Origin: Phanerochaete sordida
Lineage: Eukaryota; Basidiomycota; Agaricomycetes; Polyporales; Phanerochaetaceae
Length of the DNA stretch: 64,000 nt
Assembly (NCBI GenBank): GCA_019973155.2
Contig: BPQB01000004.1
Coordinates: 1,158,124 to 1,222,123, forward strand
Direction: 5' to 3'
Shown here: positions 49,412-58,670 of the stretch, piece after piece
How positions within the stretch are numbered: position 1 is the stretch's first letter
Layout: each line of letters begins with the position of its first letter
Notes under the pieces: generated by a model
Told to the model about the DNA's origin: nothing
Database searches by the model: none
What the model saw: the letters and a program-made list of their open reading frames with translations, nothing else
Translations under genes and position numbers: made by a program

Positions 49412-49465
49412 TCCTCTTTTCTTTTCTTCTCGCGCGCCGACTGTCATTATTTTTGCAAAGCGCTG
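49412..49465 (-). repeat. Right 54-bp TIR of the Tc1/mariner-type element
   Basis: Exact inverse of 46192-46245. Confidence 0.95.
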
Positions 49466-49467
49466 TA

Positions 49468-51045
49468 AGTAGTTGCAAGCCCACACCAAATGCTATAAAT
49501 ATCGGAAAAATTGGGCTATAATCCAGAGGTGCATGTTGCATAGTTTTGATGATATCCAGTGATTCAATTGGGTAACCTCCGCCATAATAGAGGGTTTCTG
49601 CACTGGAACTGAAAATTCTAGGAATAAAGGCTTGTGTAAAATGTTAGTAATAGCAGCTAAATATAAATATAATCTGAATATCTGTGCACATAGTTTTGAC
49701 GACATCAGCATTGTTTCAAACCAGCAAAGTGCAGTAGAAACAGGCACTTAGCTCTAACTATCTTGCATCCCTGTAGTTTTACACAACCAGCCATTAGTCT
49801 ACAGCATATAGTGCCTAATAACTATGAGTGCATGCTGTATAATTATACCAAAATGACTAAGCATTTGAATACAGAACTATAGTTGACAAGCTGCTGCTCA
49901 GTGAGAAAGCTTCATGTATGCCAGACCACCATAGTATCATAGCCTGCAGATTGTTTCCGCATTTTTCTAGTATGCCAAATAATGTTTCTTGTTGCCCTGC
50001 TAATGTCTATTCACTCTTGCACTAAGCCAGAATGCTGAATTACTAAGGCTAATAAACACTGTAGCAAAGAGTGCACATAACTCTGCGTATTCAAGAACAA
50101 TAAGTAACATCAGAGGCCTTTTCAGCTTTTAAGAATGCAAGCAAAATCCTAGAGATGCTAAAACTATTTAGCTATGGTCAACAGGCACTGTTTACATATG
50201 CTTGGCACTACTAATACCTTTTTAAGCTCGGACATTGTGCTAAAAATAAGCCTTTATCTCAAAGAGTGTGTGCTTCTGCAAAACTTAGATATACTATGTG
50301 GCTAGATCTCAGTAGCATGTTTGCATACTGTATATAGTATTGCACAAGTAGTTGAGACCTTGCAGTATGTAGAATTATGCACTTAAGCTGATCATGTCAA
50401 GCTTAAGAGTTTCCCAGTAAAATAGTACTGTAAGCTGTGAATAAATCTCGGAATTTTGCTACTTATAATTTTGAACAGTACACATACAATCTTGTGGGCG
50501 ATGGACTGTTTTTGTTAGCAATAATGAGGATACTGCTTCATACCTGGGGTTATAGTACACTCATTTAGTCAAGTTAATCAATTATTGCTGTATAGAAGGC
50601 TGCATACAGCTACTGAATCCATAGAGTGGTATGCAAGGCTTAACATATATGTATAGATCCATAGCAAGGCTATTTCTAGTTTTAATACATGTTAACCTCT
50701 GGCTGAAGCAAGTAAGCGCTTGATGGGCACTTGTTAAGTGCTCGGCTTATAAATCCTTCTGCTACAAGTCTCAAGCTCTCAGGCCTAAATTCAAAACCTG
50801 CACAGTACTCTTGCCAGATTCTTCGGTATTTAGAATATTTTTTGAAGTCTACAGATCATTTCCGCATTTTTGTGACAAAACACAGTTTTATATAGACCTT
50901 TAAAGACTTATCTACTCATGCACTAAGTCTAAATGCTAGATCATAAGTCAATATCTAGATTAACGAGTGCTACAGTAAAGTGCAGATTACATTGTGTATT
51001 CAAGAACAGCTGAGTCAAAATAGTGAGCCAGAGCCCTTTTCTGCT
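49468..51045. repeat. Interrupted palindrome arm, then diverged tandem duplication
   Basis: 49468 to about 49700 continues the right palindrome arm after the transposon (AGTAGTTGCAAGCCC, then AAATGCTATAAATATCGGAA). From about 49915 the DNA occurs twice in direct order. Blocks around 49950-50150 match 50850-51050 (shared CCGCATTTTT, CTCTTGCACTAAG/CTCATGCACTAAG, GTATTCAAGAACA). Blocks at 50600-50760 match 52250-52400 (ATGCAAGGCTT, TATGTATAGAT, AAGGCTATT). Similarity is around 70% by eye. No coding capacity. Confidence 0.55.
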
Positions 51046-51053
51046 TCTAAAAG

Positions 51054-52238
51054 TAAAGCTCGTCACAACTCCGGCTCACCCGCAGGTTGCGCAGGTAAGA
51101 GCTGTGGGAATACCCGCGGGTACGCCGACCCGCAAATTCGATTCACCCGTTCCCACGGATCACCCGCGGGTCCGGGTCAGACCCTGTGACACCACAGGTC
51201 ATGGCGCAGGTATCTGTAGATGATCTGTGGTGATCCATGGGCTCGAGCATGTTTGTGGAGGTGATGAAGTCCATGGCGCCCAGGCCTCGCGGCCTAAGGT
51301 ATCCGTGGTCCTAGCTCCAGGCGCCGCAGAGGATAAGCTGCGCGAAGTCTTCGCGCACGATGCCAAGCACACAAACACACAGGGAGAGTAACAGAAAGAT
51401 ATTTATTATGTATTTAGAGCAATACAAGGACCAGATTATAACTAAACTACTCGTCCTCGTTGCTGGAATCATAAACAACAGTACCCTGCTTAGCACGCCA
51501 GGACTTCTCGCGGAACACCTCGTGCACCTCCGCCTCAGGGATTAGTCCCGGAACCGCGGCTCGGGAGTCAAGAACAGTGGACGCGCGCACTGACTTGTCC
51601 GACAAGGCATAGCGACGCTTGGACACGGTCAGGCCGCTGCGCGAGAAGGCGCGCTCGACGTCGGTTGAAGCCGCCGGCACGGAGAGAAAGTTGTCCGGCA
51701 CCTGCACCTGCATCTGCACCATTCTCTACACCTTGCCAAAAACAACCGATATTCCATTGGCGACTTGCTGCCATCGCTGCGCATGTTCTCGGACAGCTCG
51801 GACGATCCGGAGGGCTCGGACAGGGACTCAGACTCTGCGTGGGACATGTGATAGGCTAGAATTTGTATCACTGGTAGACGTACATGATGACGTTGTAATA
51901 CTACTGATCTAAATCACGATGTGAGGCTAAGTGTGCTTGCAGGGATGTTCGAACGGTCTCACGTACAAGATCTGGCACTGGAGACCCCGTGCACCCTTTA
52001 CCGTGGCCGCTGCTTGCGCTTCTGTGTGAGCTGACTTCGTCGCCCGCAAAGCACACGCTCCACGCTTCTGCCCTGCATTTGACCTGTGGGTCAACCCGTC
52101 AACCTGCGGGTACCCGACCCGCGGCTCCCGGAGATCCGTGGGAACTGACCCGTGCAGATCTCGGTCAAGGCTTTTTGGCCGTGGGTACCCGCCACGGCGG
52201 ATCTGGGTAGACCCACGGGTGACTCGTGACGAGCTTTA
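51054..52238. mobile_element. hAT-type element, 1,185 bp, with 8-bp target duplication
   Basis: Flanked by the exact 8-bp repeat TCTAAAAG (51046-51053 and 52239-52246). The ends are inverted: TAAAGCTCGTCAC at the left equals the inverse of GTGACGAGCTTTA at the right (13 of 13), followed by CACCCG-rich subterminal sequence on both sides. An 8-bp duplication is the hAT signature, and a hAT transposase fragment lies inside. Too short to encode a full transposase: an internally deleted copy. Confidence 0.9.
51447..51871 (-). pseudogene. hAT transposase C-terminal (dimerisation domain) relic
   Basis: The minus strand encodes FLSVPAASTDVERAFSRSGL and TVSKRRYALSDKSVRASTVL, the conserved hAT C-terminal dimerisation block (ASS-x-ERxFS-x-G-x-x-x-xxRR). 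The preceding MEYRLFLARCREW segment is in another frame (frameshift or lost intron) and the catalytic core is absent. It ends YDSSNEDE at 51447. Confidence 0.85.
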
Positions 52239-52246
52239 TCTAAAAG

Positions 52247-53242
52247 CATTATGCAGTTACTAAACCATGTACTTGCATGCAAGGCTTTGGTCATATGTAT
52301 AGATTCATACATAGAAAGGCTATTCCTACTGTGAACATATGCCAATCTCTGCTTGCAGCAGGCAAGTGCTTAATGGGCGCTTACTAAGCGCTGAGCTTGC
52401 CAGGTATTACCTGTTTTGCATCACAAGGAGATAAAAACTACGCAATATTTGTACATATTCTGGAAGCTACAGATGGCCTTTATCCACCAACAGTATAACA
52501 GTATTGTACTACTATGTATGCTGTAGGAGGCTGGGAAATACCTCCTGCATCTGCAAAAACCCATTCTGTGAATTAGCGTGAATGAATTGCTAACACTGTT
52601 AATTTTGCTAATCCTGCTAAAAGCTGCTAATTTGTTGCTAATCCATTGCTGATGCATATAATTTACTGCTAAACTATGCCCTTTAAGCTAAGCATTGCAA
52701 TGCAGAAGTTATTACCAATGAAATAGCAAAAAATAGTAAACACATAGCAACCAATTAGCGCTAATTAGCTATAGTCCTTTTGTTAATTCTGCTAACTTTG
52801 CTATTTGTGCTCACTCTGGGCTTATTAGCGCTAATGAGTACTCATTTGCGTGGATTCACAGAATGGGTTTTTGCAGATGTGAATGCAATTTTAGAGGGTT
52901 TTGTCCCCCTGTATAGATTCCCATACGTGTTTCACGCGCCTAAACACTTTTCCCATTGTACTATAGATCAATGACATGTACAAGACACATCAGACACATC
53001 AGAAACACGCGGGGGAAGGTATAGGATCTAGTGCCCCTGGACAATTTCATTCTCAGAAAATTAAGTATATTTCCCCAAATATTCCTGAGCCAGAAGAAGA
53101 ATTTATTAAGAGGGTTCATTCATACTATAGCGGCTGACCAGCGTGTTATCCATGAAAACCAGAGTGTCTCAGGTGCATCCTTTTAAGGATCAATAATTCT
53201 TCAAATAATTGCACGGAATAGTTCTCAGGATAATAGTCTCAG
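52247..53242. other. Interior of the large element, right part
   Basis: AT-rich non-coding DNA containing a short foldback element and many GCTAA/TTAGC words. No gene seen. Confidence 0.5.
52548..52879. mobile_element. Short foldback element (332 bp) with 26-bp perfect inverted ends
   Basis: 52548-52573 (starting CATCTGCAAAAACCCATTCT) is the exact inverse of 52854-52879. The interior is very AT-rich with repeated TTGCTAA and TTAGCGCTAA words. No clear target duplication. The terminal word CATCTGCAAAAA also occurs near 34082 and 43622, so related ends may exist there. Likely a MITE. Confidence 0.7.
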
Positions 53243-53848
53243 CACAGGCAAGGGTTAGTTCTAAAAAATATCATGAAGCTATCAATTATAGAAGCTTTCT
53301 GTATTCTAAAGTGCAAGAATAGAGCAGCAAAGCAGCTTGAAGAGCTCTGCCTGCCACGTTCACATGCATAGTGCCTATTGCTCGTTTGGGAAAACTGAAA
53401 CAAACACCCCAAATGCATGCTTGAGAAGCTGAAAAAAAACAGCTCAAATGTTTGAATGAACAAAACATATGTCATGCATGCTTGGATAGCTGAGAAAAAA
53501 CAAGGCAAGTGCTTGGATGAAGCAAACAGGCCAAATGCATGCTTGACAGGCAGGGAATCAAACATGGTAAGTGCTTGCATGAAGAAAACAGGCCTAACAG
53601 GCTCAATTTATATAGGGAGTGATGCAAACAAACTGCTTGCATCATACAAACACGGCATCAAAACACCGCTACAGTTGATGCAAATATAGCACAAATTTCT
53701 ATACAGCAATGCAAACAGGCAAACAAGCCTGGTCAGTATCTCATCCAAACACCCCTGACATATGCTTCATGCAAACAACATAAGTACGATTGACTACTGT
53801 TTGGTTAGTTTAGGTGGGTGCTTGCATCAAAGTTGGCACCCACTAGTG
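53243..53848 (-). repeat. Right terminal inverted repeat of the large element
   Basis: Inverse of the left arm; visible differences are a G/A near the outer 50 bp, a C/T about 270 bp in, and TTTTTT versus TTTT near the inner end. Confidence 0.9.
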
Positions 53849-53875
53849 CGAGCTAGGAGTACCACGACCGCCGAC

Positions 53876-55732
53876 ATGCAATGGCGGACAGCGATCTGGC
53901 CGTTCCTTGTGCTGGACAACCTGCCAATCTGGATTTCGTACGGCCAGCTCCCCTTCATCGTCCCGGAACCCTTCTCGCGTCACTTCCAGCCGCCGCCCGA
54001 GTTGCTCGATCGGCCGCCTCAAGTTGCTGCCGTCCCTACCGCGCAGCGAGACCACCCATCGGTGTACGCCTGACTGAACACACGCCACGAGCAAGCACAG
54101 CGTTATCTCGAGACAGAGACGTCTCAGAAACGCGAAGCACGCCTGCAACGCGAGAAGTTGCAGGCAAAGCAGCCTATCCCAGGGCGACGCGGCGCGAAGG
54201 TCTATGAATGGGACTACGACGACATAACCGGCGTGTGGACGCGCGAGGGCATCAGCAACACGAACCATCAGCGGGTTGAGAACGTGTGGGAGCAGACGAA
54301 GCCTGCGATGCGCGCGTACAACAGCATAAAGCACGAGTACGACGTGTACTACGGTTTCATGCCGATCGTCCTCCCTGAAGACCCTTACAAGGAATTCTTC
54401 GACGATGAGGACGAGGACTTCGACCTCTCTGACGTCCTGGAGCGACAACAAGAAGAGCGTGCGCAGCTAGCTGGACAACAAGAGGGAGAGAGCCCGAACG
54501 CGCCAGCAGAAGATGATGAACCCCTCGACAACTACACCAACGACGACTACTCCGACGACGACTTTAAGCTTGGCGATGTTCACTACCTATACGCCGTCAC
54601 CGATCGCTACGGCATACAGCTGCCGAACAACATTCACGAGACTCCCAAGATCGTCGATTTCACGAGCTATGAGCAGAGGGCCTACCAAATCCTTTGTTTC
54701 CCCATCGATGTCCCCTCAGATCACTACCGCGTTGCCGTCACCCAAGTCACAAGCTTTGTCAATGCAGTTGCAGGCAGCGAACCGCCGTCAAACGACGTTG
54801 CAGGCTTTACGTCAGACCTGAGCGCGACTCCGTGGTGCGCAACTCCCCTTCGGATCGAGAACTGGGACCCCGACCTGCTACGCCTTGGATGTCGCATGGA
54901 CGCGCACAACGACGAGCAGCCGTACATCCTGCACCACGTCAACGTTCCGGCTTCCGAAGAGCCGTGGCGCCTTGTGGTCTTCAGCAATACCGACGCCATA
55001 CATGCGACCCGCTACGCTATGCGCAACGACCTCAAAGCGCCGCAAGACTTGGCGTTCAGTCTGCTCTACTGGGGCATGTCGTTCCGCACGATCGCGCCCC
55101 TCAACGGGCCAATGCCACAGCCAGTTCCTAGGCAGCCCGTTGGGTTAGGCTACAAGAAGCCTAAGTACCACTACACCGTCGATGACTACCGGGAGTACGA
55201 GCGACGTCGCGACGCGATCCTGAGGACAAGTCAAGCTCGCGAGGTGCGCATGCTCGGCGGAGTTTTGGCCAGGCTCGCCTCTGACCATGTCACCATCAAC
55301 GACGTGCTGCGAGGGCCAACTATGTCGCGCTCCATGCACATCTTCACGACAATCAAAGGCACGGACTACGTCGACGACGCCCTTGGCTGGCACGAGATCG
55401 ATATCCTGTGCGGAGTCAGCAGAACATGGCTGCGTAAGTACAGGTATTGTCTCAGCGTAGCAAATTCTCATTAAGCTTCACACGCAGATTACTCTGAGGC
55501 GTCCAACACCAAGAATGTCTCCTGGTGGCCGCTGCCCTCGCAATGGAAACGCTCTGGTCAAGACGTCGAGTACTGGTCTTCTGAGAACGAGATCTGGTAC
55601 CAACGCCGGCTTGCGCGCATCCTCGCAGGGGAAGAGCAGCCCAAGACGAACAGAGAATGGAAACGGGCCCTGAAATTGCAAAGCTTGACGCCGACGGTGG
55701 AGAACAACATAACTAAGCTTCTGACCTTGTAG
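53876..55732 (+). CDS. Large unrecognised Agaricomycete-type protein, one in-frame TGA
   Basis: Exons 53876-55433 and 55488-55732 (1,803 nt, 601 codons), with a 54-nt GTAAGT...GCAG intron. No named domain recognised. It has DNLPIWISYGQLPFIVPEPF at the N-terminus, a charged coiled-coil-like stretch (QRYLETETSQKREARLQREK), acidic runs (FDDEDEDFDLSD), then a folded-looking body (VTDRYGIQLPNNIHETPKIV, RMDAHNDEQPYILHHVNVPA, LAFSLLYWGMSFRTIAPLNG) and a C-terminus EEQPKTNREWKRALKLQSL. Codon 66 (54071-54073) is TGA, followed in frame by uninterrupted coding sequence. In-phase introns with a weak GTGTAC donor could also explain it. The ATG is only 28 bp from the large element, on the opposite side from a divergent gene of similar kind. 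Confidence 0.6.
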
Positions 55733-56046
55733 ACATAGCGTATCAAAGACCCATGTATTATATACTCTGAGAAATTTGATGATAATGTCTGTTATGTCTT
55801 ATGTACTTAAGCTTGAAGGAATGGTCTGCGTTTCGACTGGTGCCCACTCAGTAGTGTAGATCTGTAAATATATGTTGAAATACAATGCATAGAGCCATGG
55901 AATTGCACAGCAACTTGTGGAAGTAAATGCTATGAAAATCCATGGTAGAAACATATATCACAAGGCTACTATGCAAGCAAAGCCATGTATCCACCCAAGT
56001 GCAGGAGGGCCTAACAGCACAGCCTGCTCTATGCGCAAACTAGAAG
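55733..56046. other. Intergenic
   Basis: About 310 bp of AT-rich DNA between convergent genes; nothing recognised. Confidence 0.5.
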
Positions 56047-57541
56047 TCACCAAGGCTTCACTACAATAAGAGAAAAGAGTTAGAGCACGAAGACGGTCAA
56101 AGCCAGAAATACACAAACCTTGTACATGATCCGTAGTAGCATCTAAGAACTGTTGCTCTGAGTTGTAGGCGTTGATTGTCGTACGGATTGCCTTCCCTAG
56201 AAATTGTGAAGAATTGAGTACGTCAGGAAAATGCAGGAAAGATTGGGACTCACCTCGAAATGCGTGCTGCACGATAGGGACCATATATTCATATACCGCA
56301 GCTGTTGCATGTGCTCCGATGATACAAAATGCCAATTGATCCAAGCGAACACGTCTGCGGCCAGACAGTGCTTGTAAAATCACTGGCCAGTCCATTCTTC
56401 TGAACATAGACTTGATGTGGTGAGGTCGCATTTTCTTGCAATAAAACACCAGTTGCAAGGTGGAGATTTGCCTTGACAGGCCACGAATGAAGCCTGCATA
56501 TAAATTGGTACGGCTTGCCAAGGAATGGGCATCTCCAGCGGTAGGTAACCCTTCCTGCCAGGTAACTCCGAAGCTAGCGTAGATAAATTTATCGCAGCTT
56601 CCCAGCATGGCTGTAATCTGCTGCAAGAATCCTGTACCTGATAAAACATCAGAAAAAGCTATAGTTAGGTGTGCCAGAAACAATAATGAATTACAAACAT
56701 ACCCCGTCGTAAGGAATCTGACTCTTCGAGACCTAGACCAAACTTGCACAAAGTAGGTCGATTGCTGGCAATGAGCTCACAAGAATGCTGAAGGGTGTCA
56801 GGTAGAAGATGTGGAGACAGCAGAAAAATTAAAGCTGCATTGCTGAGAGGAGCAAGGAAGCGGATAAAATCAAAGGAAGGATGGAGGAGAAGAAGCTGAG
56901 CAGTGGAAGTGGGGCAAAGCTGGATATTCTTGAAAGGCAGAGGCTCGTCTTCTGGTGTGTCCAAGTTGCTGAGTGTAAGGCGAGTTAGATGTTGGGTAGG
57001 AGAGCCATTGACGTGAGCTGAGGAGCCAAGCATCATGCCAAGAATCTGCCATCCACTGACAGAGCACAGAACTCCATCTATAACCAAGGAAGAGATAGTG
57101 GGGTGGAGAAGAGGGACGACATGAAGGGGGGGTCATGTTCTGCAGTAAAACAATGAGTAAAGTTGAGACCCGTAAGCCAAACAGTCCAGGTGTTAGGAAG
57201 AAGCTGCACTATGTAAGCAAAAGTACAGGGATGAAGAGTAGTGTAAGTGTCAACACGACCAGAGTCGTATAAAAAATTGCCTGAAAACACCACATGCCGA
57301 ATTACGTTACACAAGGAAGAGTTGAGCTTATGGGACAGAAAGGTTTGATGAGGCCGAAAGGGGTCTGGAAGGTGTTCATAACCCTTGAGAAATACAACCT
57401 CGAAAGCATATGGAAAGGCAATGTGGTAGAAATGCTTGCAAACAAGAAGTAGAGTGCGCAGAATGGCTCTGTCCTGGATGTTTTGGGGATCGAAACACCT
57501 GAAAACAGCATCAAACAACTCCGTCGGAAGAATGTAAGCAG
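56047..57541 (-). pseudogene. F-box-like gene with a 1-nt frameshift, 5' end unresolved
   Basis: The first recognisable exon starts at 57541 after a CTTCCAG acceptor and reads ILPTELFDAVFRCFDP and LLLVCKHFYHIAFPYAFEVV, the opening of a fungal F-box/LRR-type protein (substrate receptor of SCF ubiquitin ligases). At a run of seven Gs on the plus strand (57126-57132) the frame slips by one; sequence then continues sensibly (VIDGVLCSVSGWQILGMMLG). Later introns at about 56640-56700, 56200-56255 and 56060-56120 splice with GT-AG and keep frame (QHAFRG-KAIRTTINAYN). Stop at 56047-56049. The upstream ATG exon was not found. A consensus error at the homopolymer would make this intact. Confidence 0.6.
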
Positions 57542-58136
57542 CTGGAAGTGGTCAGAAAAGTATAGGCATGGTAGTCAAGCAAGGAGAAGACAAGCGACAA
57601 TGTGGAAGAGAAGAGAAAAGTGTAAGGCGGCATTTAGCGCCATGCCTGGACACAAGGCGTCTATCAAGCGCTTATGGAATTTCAAAGTATATTCACCTGA
57701 GCAGACACAGAGAATAAATATAGCAAGACATATAGATGAATATGATTGTAAAATCAAGAAGAACACGTCCCGTACACTATCCATGAGATGTGGCCACATG
57801 CGGAAAACAGGATGCACTCCAAGGCGCTTAGTGGAACGAAGCGCTCGTACCGAAATACATGAATAGCAAAGATATGCATCAAGCTAGTCCAACATGGAGG
57901 GAAACATTGTGAACACCAGCAAGCACAGTAGGCAACTACCAAAATCCAGACAAAAAGGCTCAGGGGACAAGGCTAAAAAAATCGCTCAAGGTTGAATACA
58001 AACTTTGTAATGAATTGAAGCGGAGATTGAACATTGTGTATTGAAGTAACAAACAAAGTTCCCACGCATAGGGCCAAGGTTCGTAACGGTGCTGAAAAGG
58101 TCCCAAAGCTGTCACCCGTAAGGACGATTCTTCATT
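57542..58136. other. AT-rich intergenic
   Basis: About 600 bp. The right third belongs to a dispersed repeat also found near 63.7 kb. The missing first exon of the F-box-like gene may lie here. Confidence 0.45.
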
Positions 58137-58153
58137 TCATTCAGAAATCGTAA
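57993..58153. repeat. Dispersed direct repeat, copy 1
   Basis: Similar (about 75% by eye) and in the same orientation to 63684-63845. Shared words include GATTCTTCATTTCATTCAGA and AGTTCCCACGCAT. It overlaps the 3' end of the gene at 58137-58670. Confidence 0.75.
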
Positions 58154-58670
58154 CGCAAGGAACATTCCAGGTGCAGACCCAAGACCTGTACACTTCATCA
58201 AGGAATGGCCTGTGAACGCTGGTGTGATTCTTGATTGTGTCCATAGCATCTTTGCCCTGATACATGGCTTGTAGAACGAGGTAGGACACCATGGCAAGCA
58301 GCCCAGTGAAACAGTGACATGCTTTGTTTATTGCCTGGCGGGCTACTTGCTCGCTGGAAAATGCTGCGGAGTAGTGATAGGTCATGGGGTGAAAGTCAGG
58401 CTTAAATACATAGTGGAGGGGCAATGTAACCTCTGCATAACACATGATGTCTCGGATGAGGAAGTGAAGGGTTTCTTCAATTGCACGCCATCTTGAAGCT
58501 AGGCTTTTCTTCAGAATGTAGAATTTGCTGCCATTGTGCAGGTAGCTTTCTACAGAAAGAGAGGTGTAGGTATAGGAGAGGCTGGTGAAGATGGGACCAG
58601 TGTAGGATGGATAGCAAGGGATCATGGCAAGATAAAAGGTCTCATCAGAAAGGGTGAGGAGAACAAACAT
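58137..58670 (-). CDS. Fragment of an Agaricomycete-type multicopy protein (177 codons)
   Basis: Single open frame starting at ATG 58670. It has amphipathic/helical segments: RWRAIEETLHFLIRDIMCYA, LPLHYVFKPDFHPMTYHYSA, FSSEQVARQAINKACHCFTG and LLAMVSYLVLQAMYQGKD. This layout resembles the N-terminal part of large unknown proteins common in Agaricomycetes (from memory, unverified), so it is probably a truncated gene or one exon of a larger one. Not recognised functionally. The end lies in a dispersed repeat. Confidence 0.4.
   Translation of the reverse strand: MFVLLTLSDETFYLAMIPCYPSYTGPIFTSLSYTYTSLSVESYLHNGSKFYILKKSLASRWRAIEETLHFLIRDIMCYAEVTLPLHYVFKPDFHPMTYHYSAAFSSEQVARQAINKACHCFTGLLAMVSYLVLQAMYQGKDAMDTIKNHTSVHRPFLDEVYRSWVCTWNVPCVTISE

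Larger units (their letters stand above)
46192..49465. mobile_element. Tc1/mariner-IS630-type DNA transposon with two convergent genes, 3,274 bp
   Basis: Perfect 54-bp TIRs (46192-46245 and 49412-49465) begin CAGCGCTTTGCAAAAATAAT and are flanked by TA on both sides (46190-46191, 49466-49467), the duplication expected for this superfamily. It carries a plus-strand gene (46363-48114) and a minus-strand DD34E transposase (48169-49235) meeting tail to tail. It is GC-rich compared with the AT-rich DNA around it. It sits inside the right arm of the palindrome; the left arm still shows the unoccupied site (about 45528-45545). Perfect TIRs and an intact transposase suggest a recent insertion. Confidence 0.93.
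42078..53848. mobile_element. Large composite TIR element, 11,771 bp, ends CACTAGTG
   Basis: Bounded by inverted repeats of about 605 bp (42078-42682 and 53243-53848) that differ by two visible substitutions and a 2-nt indel. The outermost bases read CACTAGTGGGTGCCAAC. Both ends are flanked by CGAG (42074-42077, 53849-53852), a likely 4-bp target duplication. The CACTA start recalls CMC/EnSpm (in basidiomycetes, Plavaka-type) elements. But those usually make 3-bp duplications and have short TIRs, and no CACTA transposase was found inside, so superfamily is open. The interior is AT-rich and non-coding except for younger insertions (a Tc1/mariner-type element and a hAT relic). TIR near-identity implies a recent origin or recent homogenisation. 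Confidence 0.8.

Noticed and set aside
42078..53848. LTR retrotransposon
   Set aside because: The 605-bp ends are inverted, not direct, and no reverse transcriptase, integrase or gag was found inside.
35985..54073. TGA recoding as selenocysteine or genetic-code change
   Set aside because: Many neighbouring genes end at TGA as a normal stop, and the three genes lack Sec-protein features; nonsense mutation or introns are simpler.
53843..54451. 202-codon minus-strand frame opposite the right-hand long gene
   Set aside because: Antisense of a gene whose own frame continues for 600 codons and splices correctly.
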